This document shows, piece by piece, positions 47,005 to 56,281 of a DNA stretch of 64,000 bases. Source of the DNA: Novipirellula aureliae (GTDB lineage Bacteria; Planctomycetota; Planctomycetia; Pirellulales; Pirellulaceae); assembly GCF_007860185.1 (NCBI RefSeq), contig NZ_SJPY01000002.1, positions 837,775 to 901,774 of the forward strand, given 5' to 3'. A program made the translations under genes and the position numbers. The notes under the pieces were generated by a model that did no database searches, was not told the origin of the DNA, and was given only the letters and a program-made list of their open reading frames with translations. Each line of letters begins with the position of its first letter. Within the stretch, counting starts at the first letter, position 1.

Positions 47005-47924
47005 AATCGAAAACGTACCTGATCACTGGGGCGACGGGTTTCATCGGTCGTCATTTACTAAAAAGTCTGGTAGAGAGCGGAAACCGCGTGGTTGCGACTC
47101 GCCGTCGCGGTTCGGATTTGTCTAGCCTTGGGGCTTTGGCCAACCAAGTGCAATGGGTCAATGTCGATTCCGATCAATCCTTTCCGGAATCGCTTTGTGA
47201 ACTACCATCTGTATCCGTAATCTTGCATTTAGCGACCGCGTACGGTCGTAACAGTCAAGCCGTGTCGGACGTCGTGCAAACCAATGTGCAATTTCCGTTG
47301 CGTCTGCTTGAATGGGGCATCCAAAACCGAGTCGGGTTATTTCTTAATACGGACACCTGTTTTACAACCGATTACCCTTACCTCAGACCTTATACGCTTT
47401 CCAAGCAACAATTTATCGAGTGGGGAAAGCAGTTATCGGCGGACAGTGAGACACGTTTTTTGACAATCGAATTGCAACATCCTTATGGCCCAGGGGATAG
47501 TGAAGGCAAATTTGTGCCATGGTTGATTGACCAGTGTTTGCATGCCGAGCGGCCAGTCGGACTGACGTCGGGAGAGCAGGAAAAAGACTTTATTTATGTT
47601 GATGACGTGGTTGCTGCGTACCGCGTGATCTGTGATTCGGCAGAGGCGATTCCGGTCGATACGAACGTCATTCCATGTGGGACGGGCCAATCGGTTCGTG
47701 TTCGTGATTTCGTTGAATTCGTCGGGCGTGCTTGTGGAAATCGCGTGCCACTCGATTTCGGTGCCATCGACCAGCGACCGGGTGAAGTCATGCGATCGGT
47801 TGCCGATCCAGCCATTCTTAATGCCTTAGATTGGCTGCCTGGCGTATCGCTGGAACAGGGAATCGAGCGTACCGTCCAGGCTCACCATCATCGGGCAGAC
47901 TGCGGCGATAGGGGACGCCGATAA
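47001..47924 (+). CDS. NAD(P)-dependent sugar epimerase/reductase, probable CDP-4-keto-sugar reductase
   Basis: A 307-residue extended SDR: YLITGATGFIGRHLLKSLVESG (nucleotide-binding loop), VILHLATAYG, LNTDTCFTTDYPYLRPYTLSKQQF (Tyr and Lys of the active site) and DFIYVDDVVAAY. In CDP-sugar operons such enzymes (RfbJ/Prt-like) reduce the 4-keto group to finish the sugar. Start is TTG at 47001 overlapping the epimerase stop. The final sugar is probably a CDP-6-deoxyhexose, since no RfbH-type 3-dehydratase is visible. Confidence 0.9.
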   Translation: MKSKTYLITGATGFIGRHLLKSLVESGNRVVATRRRGSDLSSLGALANQVQWVNVDSDQSFPESLCELPSVSVILHLATAYGRNSQAVSDVVQTNVQFPLRLLEWGIQNRVGLFLNTDTCFTTDYPYLRPYTLSKQQFIEWGKQLSADSETRFLTIELQHPYGPGDSEGKFVPWLIDQCLHAERPVGLTSGEQEKDFIYVDDVVAAYRVICDSAEAIPVDTNVIPCGTGQSVRVRDFVEFVGRACGNRVPLDFGAIDQRPGEVMRSVADPAILNALDWLPGVSLEQGIERTVQAHHHRADCGDRGRR

Positions 47925-47926
47925 CG

Positions 47927-49225
47927 ATGGGAGCCATTGCAGTCACACTGTTAGCTGTTGTCTTTTGTGTCGGGGGGCTTTTTCGGCCTTGGATTGGTTT
48001 CGTTGGGTATGCAAGCTTTGCTGTCTTGTGCCCCCAATGGAATTGGCGATGGAGCCTGCCGGATCTCGATTTTCAAAAGTTTCTAGCGGTGTCGACGTTG
48101 CTCGGTTTTCTGATGAGCGGAATGGCCCGGAACCGATTGGCACGCAACGAGATGATGGCGGTCGCGGCATTAGCGGCGTACTTGGGTATCTGTTTTCTAA
48201 GCAGTTTCCAAACCATCAATGCGGATAGCACGGCGTTCTTCATGGACATTACTTGGAAAATCGTGCTGATGATGATTGTGGGAATTTTTGTCTTGCGTGA
48301 ACCGGTTCATTTGATTTGGTTGTTGGGGACCCTGGTGGTGGCGCAAGGTTGGAATGCTTGGAACATCAACCAGCTTTACTTCAATCGCGGGTTCATCAAC
48401 GTCAACGATTTCAGTTGGAACTTTCTGGACAATAACACGTACTCCGTTTCGAGCGTGCCGGTACTAGCGATCAGTCTTGCTGCTTTGCTTATTTCTGATA
48501 AGGTTTGGGTCCGGGCGTCATGCGGATTGGTTTTTGTATTGCAAATGCACCAAATCATGCTGCTGGAGTCTCGGGGCACGATGATCGGCGCTTTATTGGT
48601 ATGCGCGTGTGCCATCGTTTGGATGCCGAAGACTCGTTTCAATTGGACGACCGTCACGGTTGCAACCGTGATTGGGGTTATTCTTGCCGGCCCGCCAGTA
48701 ATCAAAGAGTTTTCCTCCGTCTTCAAACCCAAGGATGAACTCGATAGTTCGGCGGAGTCCCGATTTCAACTTTGGAAAGCCGGAGCGGCGATTACCGCCG
48801 ATTACCCGCTGTTGGGCGTCGGGCCTTGGGGTGGCCAGTATTTGGTACCACAGTACTACGAAGGGTATTCGGAGAACCGGGGCCGTAAGGCTCTGCACAA
48901 CCTGTTCTTCGAAATTTCGACCGGGATGGGACTTCCTGGGGTCACCTGTTTCCTAGCTTTTTTCTGGGTACCCTGGTGGCTGCATTTGAAACAGCGTCGT
49001 CGTAGGGTCGATCAGCCGTCTTGGTTTTTGTGGATCAACTTGGCGATGTTGTGCGGCATTCCCGGGTTTTGGCTCGCCAGTATGTTCTCTAGCGGTGCAT
49101 TGATCGAAGCGCCCTATGTGTTAACAGCGGCCGGGATTTGTTCGCTCGCCGTCCTGCGTCAGCAGGAGTCACTGACCGCCACTGAGACCTGGGATACGGA
49201 TGATAATCAAACTTTTCCGTCTTAG
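47927..49225 (+). CDS. O-antigen ligase/polymerase-like membrane protein, exosortase-associated type
   Basis: A 432-residue polytopic protein with about ten to twelve membrane segments. It opens AVTLLAVVFCVGGLFRPWIGFVGYASFAVLCPQWN, like the O-glycosylation ligases of exosortase loci, and has a large polar loop holding AESRFQLWKAGAAITADYPLLGVGPWGGQYLVP, the Wzy_C/WaaL signature region. It would polymerise the glycan or ligate it to a carrier at the outer face of the inner membrane. It starts 2 bases after the reductase stop, so the sugar and ligase genes are cotranscribed. Confidence 0.9.
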   Translation: MGAIAVTLLAVVFCVGGLFRPWIGFVGYASFAVLCPQWNWRWSLPDLDFQKFLAVSTLLGFLMSGMARNRLARNEMMAVAALAAYLGICFLSSFQTINADSTAFFMDITWKIVLMMIVGIFVLREPVHLIWLLGTLVVAQGWNAWNINQLYFNRGFINVNDFSWNFLDNNTYSVSSVPVLAISLAALLISDKVWVRASCGLVFVLQMHQIMLLESRGTMIGALLVCACAIVWMPKTRFNWTTVTVATVIGVILAGPPVIKEFSSVFKPKDELDSSAESRFQLWKAGAAITADYPLLGVGPWGGQYLVPQYYEGYSENRGRKALHNLFFEISTGMGLPGVTCFLAFFWVPWWLHLKQRRRRVDQPSWFLWINLAMLCGIPGFWLASMFSSGALIEAPYVLTAAGICSLAVLRQQESLTATETWDTDDNQTFPS

Positions 49226-49263
49226 GCAACTTGCTTACCCACACATTTTGGACTAACTGGTCA

Positions 49264-50439
49264 ATGCATTTTTTGTTTATGAAGTCCAATTTGCAGTTTC
49301 CCCGCCGTAGCGGACATGACGTGCATTGCTACTCGATGATGCGGGAACTCGCCTCGCTGGGGCATTCGATCAGTTTGATCAGCGATGCGCCGGTATCGGA
49401 TCAAGCGATTGCTGGGGTCGAATGCATACATCGCCAAACGTTTGACGAATACGGGCCAGTCGATGGCGTCGTTACGCTGTCAAAATTGCAGCAGCGGTTT
49501 CGCTCCTACTGGGGGGTCCCCGGACGGAATATCGCGGTTTTGGCCGACGCGTCGCGGCGGTGGGAGGCCGACGTGGTCGTCGTTGTCGGGCTAGACGTAT
49601 TACCCTATTTGTCTGGCGTCGAGTCGGCAATTCGCGTCTGGTACGCCGCCGATGAGTGGTTCCTGCATCACATGTCGCAGGTCTTCCCCACCAAGCCGGC
49701 GACTTGGGGCGAGGGCAAGGCCGCACTGGTGAAGGGACTTTACGAACGTGTCTACGCATCTTGCGTCGATCGTGTTTGGGTCGTCTCCGATCGTGACGCT
49801 CGCGCCGTCCGCTGGGTGATGGGGACGGCGGTCGATGTCGCCCCCAACGGCGTTGATTTCGATCATTACCGCCGCGTTGAGAATGTTGCCATCGATCAAC
49901 AACCAAAGAGCTGTGTGTTTTGGGGGCGGCTCGATTTCGGTCCCAATATCGACGCGATCGAGTGGTTTTGCGAACATGTTTGGCGCGACGTTGCCGCCCA
50001 GACCCCTGGCGCCGTGTTCAATGTGTTTGGCTTCGCCCCGTCGGAAAAGGTGCGGGCGCTGGCCGATCAGTATGGCTTTATCTTGACCCCCGATTTACCC
50101 GATATCCGGGCGGAGATCACGAAAAACCAAGTCGTCGTATTGCCATTTGTCAGCGGCGCCGGGATTAAGAATAAACTGTTGGAGGCGGCGGCGTTGTCGA
50201 TGCCGATCGTTGCCTCGCCCCGGGTCGTCGACGGGCTACGACTGGGCGATCACAACCCGTTGATCGTCGCTAAGCGGACGTCACAGTGGGGCGAAACGCT
50301 GCGGTCCTTGTGGAGCGAGGATGCGTCCCGACAACAATTGGGCCAGCGTGCCCGCGAGTGGGTCGCCAGCGAGTATTCGTGGCGGCAGGCGGCGGAAAAG
50401 GTGTTACGGCCGCTGCAGGGAGAAGTGAAGTCGCGGTAG
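49264..50439 (+). CDS. GT4-family glycosyltransferase, Stp1-like
   Basis: A 391-residue transferase: MKSNLQFPRRSGHDVHCYSMMRELASLGH, YAADEWFLHHMSQVF, VAPNGVDFDHY, FWGRLDFGPNIDAIEWFCEHVW and PFVSGAGIKNKLLEAAALSMPIVASPRVVDG. The GAGIKNKLLEA pattern links it to the exosortase-associated Stp1 group. ATG 49264 is preferred over TTG 49231. Its last 35 codons are echoed as a fragment at 51483-51587, evidence of local duplication. Sugar specificity unknown. Confidence 0.9.
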   Translation: MHFLFMKSNLQFPRRSGHDVHCYSMMRELASLGHSISLISDAPVSDQAIAGVECIHRQTFDEYGPVDGVVTLSKLQQRFRSYWGVPGRNIAVLADASRRWEADVVVVVGLDVLPYLSGVESAIRVWYAADEWFLHHMSQVFPTKPATWGEGKAALVKGLYERVYASCVDRVWVVSDRDARAVRWVMGTAVDVAPNGVDFDHYRRVENVAIDQQPKSCVFWGRLDFGPNIDAIEWFCEHVWRDVAAQTPGAVFNVFGFAPSEKVRALADQYGFILTPDLPDIRAEITKNQVVVLPFVSGAGIKNKLLEAAALSMPIVASPRVVDGLRLGDHNPLIVAKRTSQWGETLRSLWSEDASRQQLGQRAREWVASEYSWRQAAEKVLRPLQGEVKSR

Positions 50440-50612
50440 TGGTTTTGGCGATCTAGTGAGGATCACCGAACGCCGAAATCTTGCCAATGACGCAGTTTCG
50501 CTATGATCTCTGAGCGGATGATGAGTGGTCTCAAAGGTCAAACATTTAGCCACCCTATGCCTCCGGTCGGCAGGTTTTTGACAATCCAAACAGAATTACC
50601 AAACGGTCTATC

Positions 50613-51419
50613 ATGCAAATAAATTCGGCGAATGTAAGAATCAAGTTGCCCACATTAGGTGATTTAAAGATGTTCTTTCGCCAGAATTACGGTGACCCGG
50701 CCTTAGTCGGGTGGGCGCCTTGGCGGCGGTATCGCTTCGATGACGATTGACCTGCGGACACTTACGAGTGCCTGGTTGGGAAGCTGGTGTTGCCCGGCAG
50801 TTACTGGCTGGACGTTGGCGGTGGGCACGCGATTTTCCCAAACAACCCAGACTCGGCATCCGAACTGGTCTCTCGCTGCAAGGTTGTTGTTGCTGTTGAC
50901 CCAAGCGAATATGTCCGGGAAAACCAGTTTGTCCACGAATCCGTTTGTTCGCCACTCGAGGAATACTCTTCGGCCATCCAGTTTGACCTCGCGACGATGC
51001 GTATGGTCGTGGAACATGTGGAGGACCCGGTTCAATTCGTTGCCAGCTTGGGAAGGCTCGTGAAACCCGGCGGCTATGTCGTCGTCTTTACCGTGAATCG
51101 AAACACTCCAATCGCGACTTTGTCTACAGTCATACCGTTTGGCCTGCACCATCCGATCAAAAGGCTTTTTTGGGGAGGGGATGAGAAAGACACGTTTCCT
51201 GTTTGTTATCGAATGAACAGCCGCGATGTGCTGCGAGAGTTGTTTTCTAACGCAGGTTTCGATGAGCGTGCGTTTGAAAAACTAGATGACTTGTCGACTT
51301 TTGGACGCTTTAAGGTGTGCAATTATTTGGAATTGCTCGGTTGGTCAGGATTCCGATGGGTTGGCAAGTCCTATCCTGAAAACTGTTTGTTGGGAATTTA
51401 TCAACGCCGAGAAGAATAA
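50613..51419 (+). pseudogene. class I SAM-dependent methyltransferase gene interrupted by TGA
   Basis: The frame from ATG 50613 (or 50670) through 51419 encodes a methyltransferase: after YRFDDD a TGA at 50748-50750 precedes PADTYECLVGKLVLPG, then YWLDVGGGHAIFPNNP (SAM motif I), VVVAVDPSEYV (motif II), FDLATMRMVVEHVEDPVQF and LVKPGGYVVVFTVN. Relatives have an aromatic residue, often tryptophan, at the stop position, so a single TGG to TGA change is likely. Restart near 50787 would keep the SAM motifs but remove the N-terminal helices, so a shortened active protein is not excluded. Confidence 0.75.
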
Positions 51420-51482
51420 GTCGGCGATGCGTAGCTTTCCGAGAATCTGCTGCGGCCGCTGTGGGATGACGACTCGGCTTGA

Positions 51483-51587
51483 CAGCAACTTGGCCGGCGT
51501 GCCCATGAGTGGGTTGCGAGCGAATATTCGTGGCGTCAGGCGGCGAAAAAAGTACTGCGGCCGCTGGCAGCGGCCAGCTGCGAGTAA
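51483..51587 (+). pseudogene. fragment of a GT4 3' end
   Basis: QQLGRRAHEWVASEYSWRQA, then AKKVLRPLAAASCE and stop, is a diverged copy of the C-terminus of the 49264 transferase (QQLGQRAREWVASEYSWRQA, then AEKVLRPLQG). Only about 34 codons remain. This implies a second, now deleted, GT4 paralogue once followed the methyltransferase gene. The rest of the gap to 51772 has no gene seen. Confidence 0.8.
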
Positions 51588-51772
51588 GCCGCAATTAGGA
51601 CATTTGTAACGAAAAAAGGGATTGCGTTTGCTGCGTGTTCTGGTACGGTTTCGAGCGATGCTCGGCTCGCGACAATGACGCGGATGATCGCTAGCGACCT
51701 TATCAAGACCTTTTCTACGATGCTTCTGGCCAGAGCGAATCGTCCCTGACGCTAAAACACAGTGCGATACCC

Positions 51773-54700
51773 ATGCCAATTAGATCCATCAATCGACCCC
51801 GTCGCCGACTCCGCTTCGAATCTTTGGAAAAGCGAGCCTTGTTAGCCGCGACGCTCGAGCCGGTGGTGTCCGAATCGACCGACAATGAGATCGCGGCGAT
51901 CATCGCCCCGATGATGGATGATGCCGAGATGCATCACGAATCGCTTTCTAGTCGGTACGTGGCGAATCACCACGACCCCTTCTTGCCCGATTTTTCGCAG
52001 CTCCCGGCCATCAACGGTCGCCACGTTTGGCATTCGACCGCCGCAGGTGATTGGCAAACCGCCTTTGCCGCTGCGGGGCCCGAGGATGTCGTCGTCATTG
52101 AGCATGCGATCGATTTCGATGGTGCCGCGGATGTGCATTCTATCGTCATCCGTGATGGTGGCATGCTAAGGTTCGATATTGCTGGCGACCAGTCGTTGCG
52201 GGTGGTCAATTTGCAGGTGTTGTCGGGCGGCGCGTTACAGATCGGAACCGAGGCGGCGCCGCACCAGGGCACGGCTGAGGTCGTGTTCAAGGATGTGCCG
52301 TTCGACTTGGCGGTCGACCCCGGTCAGTATGGCCACGGTCTGATCGCCTTGGGCACCGTGACGATGCACGGCAGGACGTTGGCTCAGACCTTCGCCACGC
52401 TCGATGGCGAGATCATCGCGGGTGAGGACTCCTTGGCCGTCGACGGCAAGGTGACCGATTGGTCTCCGGGCGATCGATTGCTGATCCCCGACAGTCGGCA
52501 GCTTTTTTACACGGCGAATGTCGCGACGGGTTTAGATCGTTACGAGTCACTCACCGTCGCGGCGATCGAAGCGGGCCAAGTGCGGTTACAGCAAGGGGCT
52601 CAGTTCGACCATTTAGGGGCTCGTAACGCTTCCGGCGAACTGGTCTTTTCGCCGCATGTCGCCAACCTGTCACGGAACGTCGTCTTGCGGTCGGAAAACC
52701 CAACCGGAGTCCGCGGTCACACGATGTTGATCGGCCGGGCAGAGATCGATATCCGCTACGTTGAGTTCCGTGATTTGGGTCGGACGACGAACGATCCGCT
52801 GAACAACACGTTGTTTGATGACGACGGTCATGCCTACCAGATCGGTACGAACCAGGAATCGCGATATCCGATCCACATGCACCATCTGGTCGGCCCGATT
52901 GCGACGCCGGAGAGCGGGCATCAGTACACGATTCTAGGCAACGCCGTCCATTCGAGCGTTGCAAATTCGAAGTGGGGGATCACGATCCACGGTTCGCACT
53001 ACGGATTGATCGACCAGAATGTCGTTTACAACTTCGCGGGGGCGGGAATCGTCACCGAGGACGGCAGCGAGAGCTTTAATACGATTTCGAACAACTTCAT
53101 TAGCCGAATTTCAGGAACCCGAGGGCGAGGCAAGTTTACCGATGGTCGCGAAGGCTCGGGAATTTGGCTGATGCGGCCGAACAATGAGTTGTACGGTAAT
53201 GTGGTTAGCGGAGCCACGAAAGCAGCCTACGCAATTTACGGTGGTAATAATACTCCCGCGCCATCCGTTCGGGTCCCGGCCTATCAAGGTGCCGATCCGC
53301 ATCACGATTTTAACCTTGTCGCGCCACAGGCGATGCACCTTTTGAAGTTCGATGAAAACGTCGGGTACGCCAGTCACATGGGCATCGAGTTGTGGTATCT
53401 GGGATACGAGAGTTACTATAATCCGACCCAGTTGACAATCGCCGATTCGGTTATCAGTGACTCATCGCTGTGGCATATCAACCATACGGGTATCTTTGGC
53501 CAGCAAGCCAATCAGTTAAAGGTCAGGTCGACCGTGATATTGGGTGATCGGTCGATGATGTCTGGTTATAACTACCCGACCGGGTTCCAGGTCGCCCGGG
53601 TGAATAAGTCCGAACTGAAAGACATCGTAATCGAAAACTATCGCGTTGGTATCGTTGCCCCGACCCGAACCGGTCCGCTGGGGACGAGCACTCCGATACA
53701 GCAGGTAACACCTTTTTTAGTAGACAGAGCTATTCTGGCAAATCGAACCAATGTGTCTGTAAAGACGCCCAGCGAGGATACTTCAGCAAGTCTGCCACCT
53801 CGGTACGTACTGTTAAGGGACATCGAGTTTAACTCCACCGATTCGGGTTTAACTGACTCTCAGAATATTGCGATGGCTTATCGAGACGGTCGCTTTACCA
53901 ATGTGGTTCAGTTGGATGTCATCGAAGTTGAAAATTACGGCGGTGTCCCCGGAAACAATTATCGTGTCTTTTACGAGCAGCAGTCGCCCGACTTCCTTGT
54001 TCCGGAAACGGGTGCGAATTCGCATTTGGGTCCTAATTCTCCGATCGGTGCTCCGATCGGTGGATTAACGAATGCTCAAGCATGGGAACAGTTGGGGATC
54101 GCCGTGGCGGGGGCCATCGCTCCGGGCGGCGTCAATAGTGAGGCGAGAGTTCCGGTGCCGGGAATTCGTGGCCTTGCGTTCCCGCTCGAGGATCACCTGT
54201 TGCCGCCTCTGGTAGCGGGCGTTGATTCTGGAAGGCGAGATGAAAGCGAATGGGTCACGGAGGAACACCGATTGCAGCTTTACGGACGGGCTCGCCCCGG
54301 AGCGGAGGTCTCAGTTGCCATCGGTGGTGAGACGCTCGGTATCACCGTTGCCAATAACTTAGGGGAATGGCGATTCGATTACAGCGATGTAGAATTGCCT
54401 CGCGGCAGTTACGTATTCACCGCCCAATCACATTCCGGGAACGCATCCTCGGCCGCTTCCGATCCGCTAACGGTCCATGTTTTTAATCGTCCGCCCCTGT
54501 TTGCCGATGTTGAATTGGAGATCGTCGAGAATGCGGCGGTCGGCACGGTCGTGGGAAGCGTCGGTGTCAGCGATCCTGACATCGGTGATCGTGTCAGCTT
54601 GCGGATTATTGGCGGCGATCCGAATGGGCGATTTGCCTTCGATCAGGTCACGGGTGACATGACCGTTGCCGCTAGTCTTGACGGCGGTACTTATCGCGGC

Positions 54701-56188
54701 GAGCATCGGCTTCAAATCGTTGCCACGGATCGAGCTGGCTTGACGGCAGCGCGTGAAGTATTGGTTACCGTGACTCCTCGTGTATCCGGCGACTGGATCG
54801 AGGTGCTGTCCTATCCGGCGTTCCCTAGCTTGTCAGCAGAAGAGATTCAATACCTGACGCCGGCCCAAATTGCATCGATATCGACTCGGGACGCTTTCTT
54901 GAGTATACCTGCTTCCTCACGAGTGGCGTTGACGCCATCGCAGGTTCAGGCATTGAATATGTCTCCGAGCGGGATGGTGGACGGCTTGACATTCGAGCAA
55001 AGGAGCATGCTGACAGATTCGCAAGTCGCGTCCCTGGGTGGAGGTAGATATGGGCATCTTGAATTTGCCAAGTTACCAGCCGATCGAATTGTCGCGTTAA
55101 CGCAGATGCAATTATCGTCAATTCCTGATGCCTACGGGTTTTCAAAGATTCCCGCCATGGTACGGGCGGCGTTGCTGCCAGAGCAGGTTCGCGGCTTAAA
55201 TATCGCATATCACGGGATGATTCGTGCGTTGACGCCGGATCAGGTTTTACAGCTTACTGATGAGCAGTTGCAGTCGATAGCCACGGGGGGTTACGGACTC
55301 ATGGACTTGGCGCGCGTGCCCGCCTCGAGGATAACAGCCATTTTGCCTAGCCAGATTTCGGCATTGACGTCCGCCTATGCACTAATCCAGATTCCTGCGG
55401 AGACGCGAGCGGCGTTAACCCCTGAGCAGGTCCGTGCGCTGGACATCGCCCCCAGCGGGATGATTCGTGCGTTGACGCCGAATCAGGTTTTGGAACTCAC
55501 TGATGAGCAGTTGCAGTCGATCGTCACAGGTGGTTACGGATTCATGGATTTGGCGAGCGTGCCCGCCTCGAGGATAACAGCCATTTTGCCTAGCCAGATT
55601 TCGGCATTGACGTCCGCCTATGCACTAATCCAGATTCCTGCGGAGGCGCGAGCGGCGTTAACCCCTGAGCAGGTCCGTGCGCTGGACATCGCCCCCAGCG
55701 GGATGATTCGTGCGTTGACGCCGAATCAGGTTTTGGAACTCAATGATGAGCAACTGCGGTCGATCAGATCGGGGGGGTATGGATTCATGGATTTGGCGCA
55801 TGTGCCCGCCTCGAGGATAAGCGTTATTTTACCTAGTCAGATTTCGGCATTGGACTCGACGTATGCGTTTATGCAGTTGCCCTCCGCAGCGCGGCGAGCA
55901 ATGACAACCGAGCAAGTATCCGCATTGAATACGTCGTATGCTGGAATGCTGCAGGGATTGACGTCTGAGCAGATCGGGATGCTTACCGACGGTCAGATTA
56001 CGTCGCTTCACTTCCAGGATTTTCGGCGATTGTTGCCGACGCAGATTTTGAATTTGACTGAGGGCCAGTTATTGTCGATCCCGTCGCGTTGGGATTTCGA
56101 CCGATTGCCGCTGGAGTCGCGACTGACACTCGCGGATGCCGGAATTGTCTGGGTAGATGATATCGGTATTCAATTCGGTGTGTTTTAA
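51773..56188 (+). CDS. giant secreted G8-domain / parallel beta-helix protein with cadherin-like and LTPxQ repeats
   Basis: A 1471-residue protein. Residues 1-28 (RRRLRFESLEKRALLAA) match the LEPR-XLL-type N-terminus of planctomycete surface proteins. A G8-like domain lies at about 85-190 and a right-handed beta-helix at about 300-680, including an HMHH cluster; the arrangement recalls CEMIP/TMEM2-type glycan-active proteins. An Ig-like domain (833-902) and a cadherin-like domain (905-1002) follow. The C-terminal 450 residues are repeats of LTPEQVxxL helices in 81-residue units, two of them nearly identical. Probably a surface adhesin or glycan-modifying enzyme. No PEP-CTERM motif ends it. 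Placement in the polysaccharide locus suggests a role with that glycan. Confidence 0.85.
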   Translation: MPIRSINRPRRRLRFESLEKRALLAATLEPVVSESTDNEIAAIIAPMMDDAEMHHESLSSRYVANHHDPFLPDFSQLPAINGRHVWHSTAAGDWQTAFAAAGPEDVVVIEHAIDFDGAADVHSIVIRDGGMLRFDIAGDQSLRVVNLQVLSGGALQIGTEAAPHQGTAEVVFKDVPFDLAVDPGQYGHGLIALGTVTMHGRTLAQTFATLDGEIIAGEDSLAVDGKVTDWSPGDRLLIPDSRQLFYTANVATGLDRYESLTVAAIEAGQVRLQQGAQFDHLGARNASGELVFSPHVANLSRNVVLRSENPTGVRGHTMLIGRAEIDIRYVEFRDLGRTTNDPLNNTLFDDDGHAYQIGTNQESRYPIHMHHLVGPIATPESGHQYTILGNAVHSSVANSKWGITIHGSHYGLIDQNVVYNFAGAGIVTEDGSESFNTISNNFISRISGTRGRGKFTDGREGSGIWLMRPNNELYGNVVSGATKAAYAIYGGNNTPAPSVRVPAYQGADPHHDFNLVAPQAMHLLKFDENVGYASHMGIELWYLGYESYYNPTQLTIADSVISDSSLWHINHTGIFGQQANQLKVRSTVILGDRSMMSGYNYPTGFQVARVNKSELKDIVIENYRVGIVAPTRTGPLGTSTPIQQVTPFLVDRAILANRTNVSVKTPSEDTSASLPPRYVLLRDIEFNSTDSGLTDSQNIAMAYRDGRFTNVVQLDVIEVENYGGVPGNNYRVFYEQQSPDFLVPETGANSHLGPNSPIGAPIGGLTNAQAWEQLGIAVAGAIAPGGVNSEARVPVPGIRGLAFPLEDHLLPPLVAGVDSGRRDESEWVTEEHRLQLYGRARPGAEVSVAIGGETLGITVANNLGEWRFDYSDVELPRGSYVFTAQSHSGNASSAASDPLTVHVFNRPPLFADVELEIVENAAVGTVVGSVGVSDPDIGDRVSLRIIGGDPNGRFAFDQVTGDMTVAASLDGGTYRGEHRLQIVATDRAGLTAAREVLVTVTPRVSGDWIEVLSYPAFPSLSAEEIQYLTPAQIASISTRDAFLSIPASSRVALTPSQVQALNMSPSGMVDGLTFEQRSMLTDSQVASLGGGRYGHLEFAKLPADRIVALTQMQLSSIPDAYGFSKIPAMVRAALLPEQVRGLNIAYHGMIRALTPDQVLQLTDEQLQSIATGGYGLMDLARVPASRITAILPSQISALTSAYALIQIPAETRAALTPEQVRALDIAPSGMIRALTPNQVLELTDEQLQSIVTGGYGFMDLASVPASRITAILPSQISALTSAYALIQIPAEARAALTPEQVRALDIAPSGMIRALTPNQVLELNDEQLRSIRSGGYGFMDLAHVPASRISVILPSQISALDSTYAFMQLPSAARRAMTTEQVSALNTSYAGMLQGLTSEQIGMLTDGQITSLHFQDFRRLLPTQILNLTEGQLLSIPSRWDFDRLPLESRLTLADAGIVWVDDIGIQFGVF
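55229..55957 (+). repeat. three 243-bp in-frame tandem repeats
   Basis: Units begin at 55229, 55472 and 55715 with TTGACGCCGRATCAGGTTTT. The first two are nearly identical over their full length; the third diverges in its second half. Each encodes 81 residues of the LTPxQ helical repeat. The spacing is exactly 243 in both steps, preserving the frame. Confidence 0.95.
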
Positions 56189-56281
56189 ACAACCCTCGAC
56201 CGCTATGCACAGCTGAAGGATCTTTCAGCATAACCAAATTAGCCAAAACCGCAGTCACGTTCGGTTCGTAAAGGTAGGAGC

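Noticed and set aside
42626-51419. Genome-wide reading of TGA as tryptophan
   Set aside because: Intact genes here end in TGA (for example rfbG at 46454-46456 and the GT2 gene at 38860-38862), and TGG is used normally throughout.
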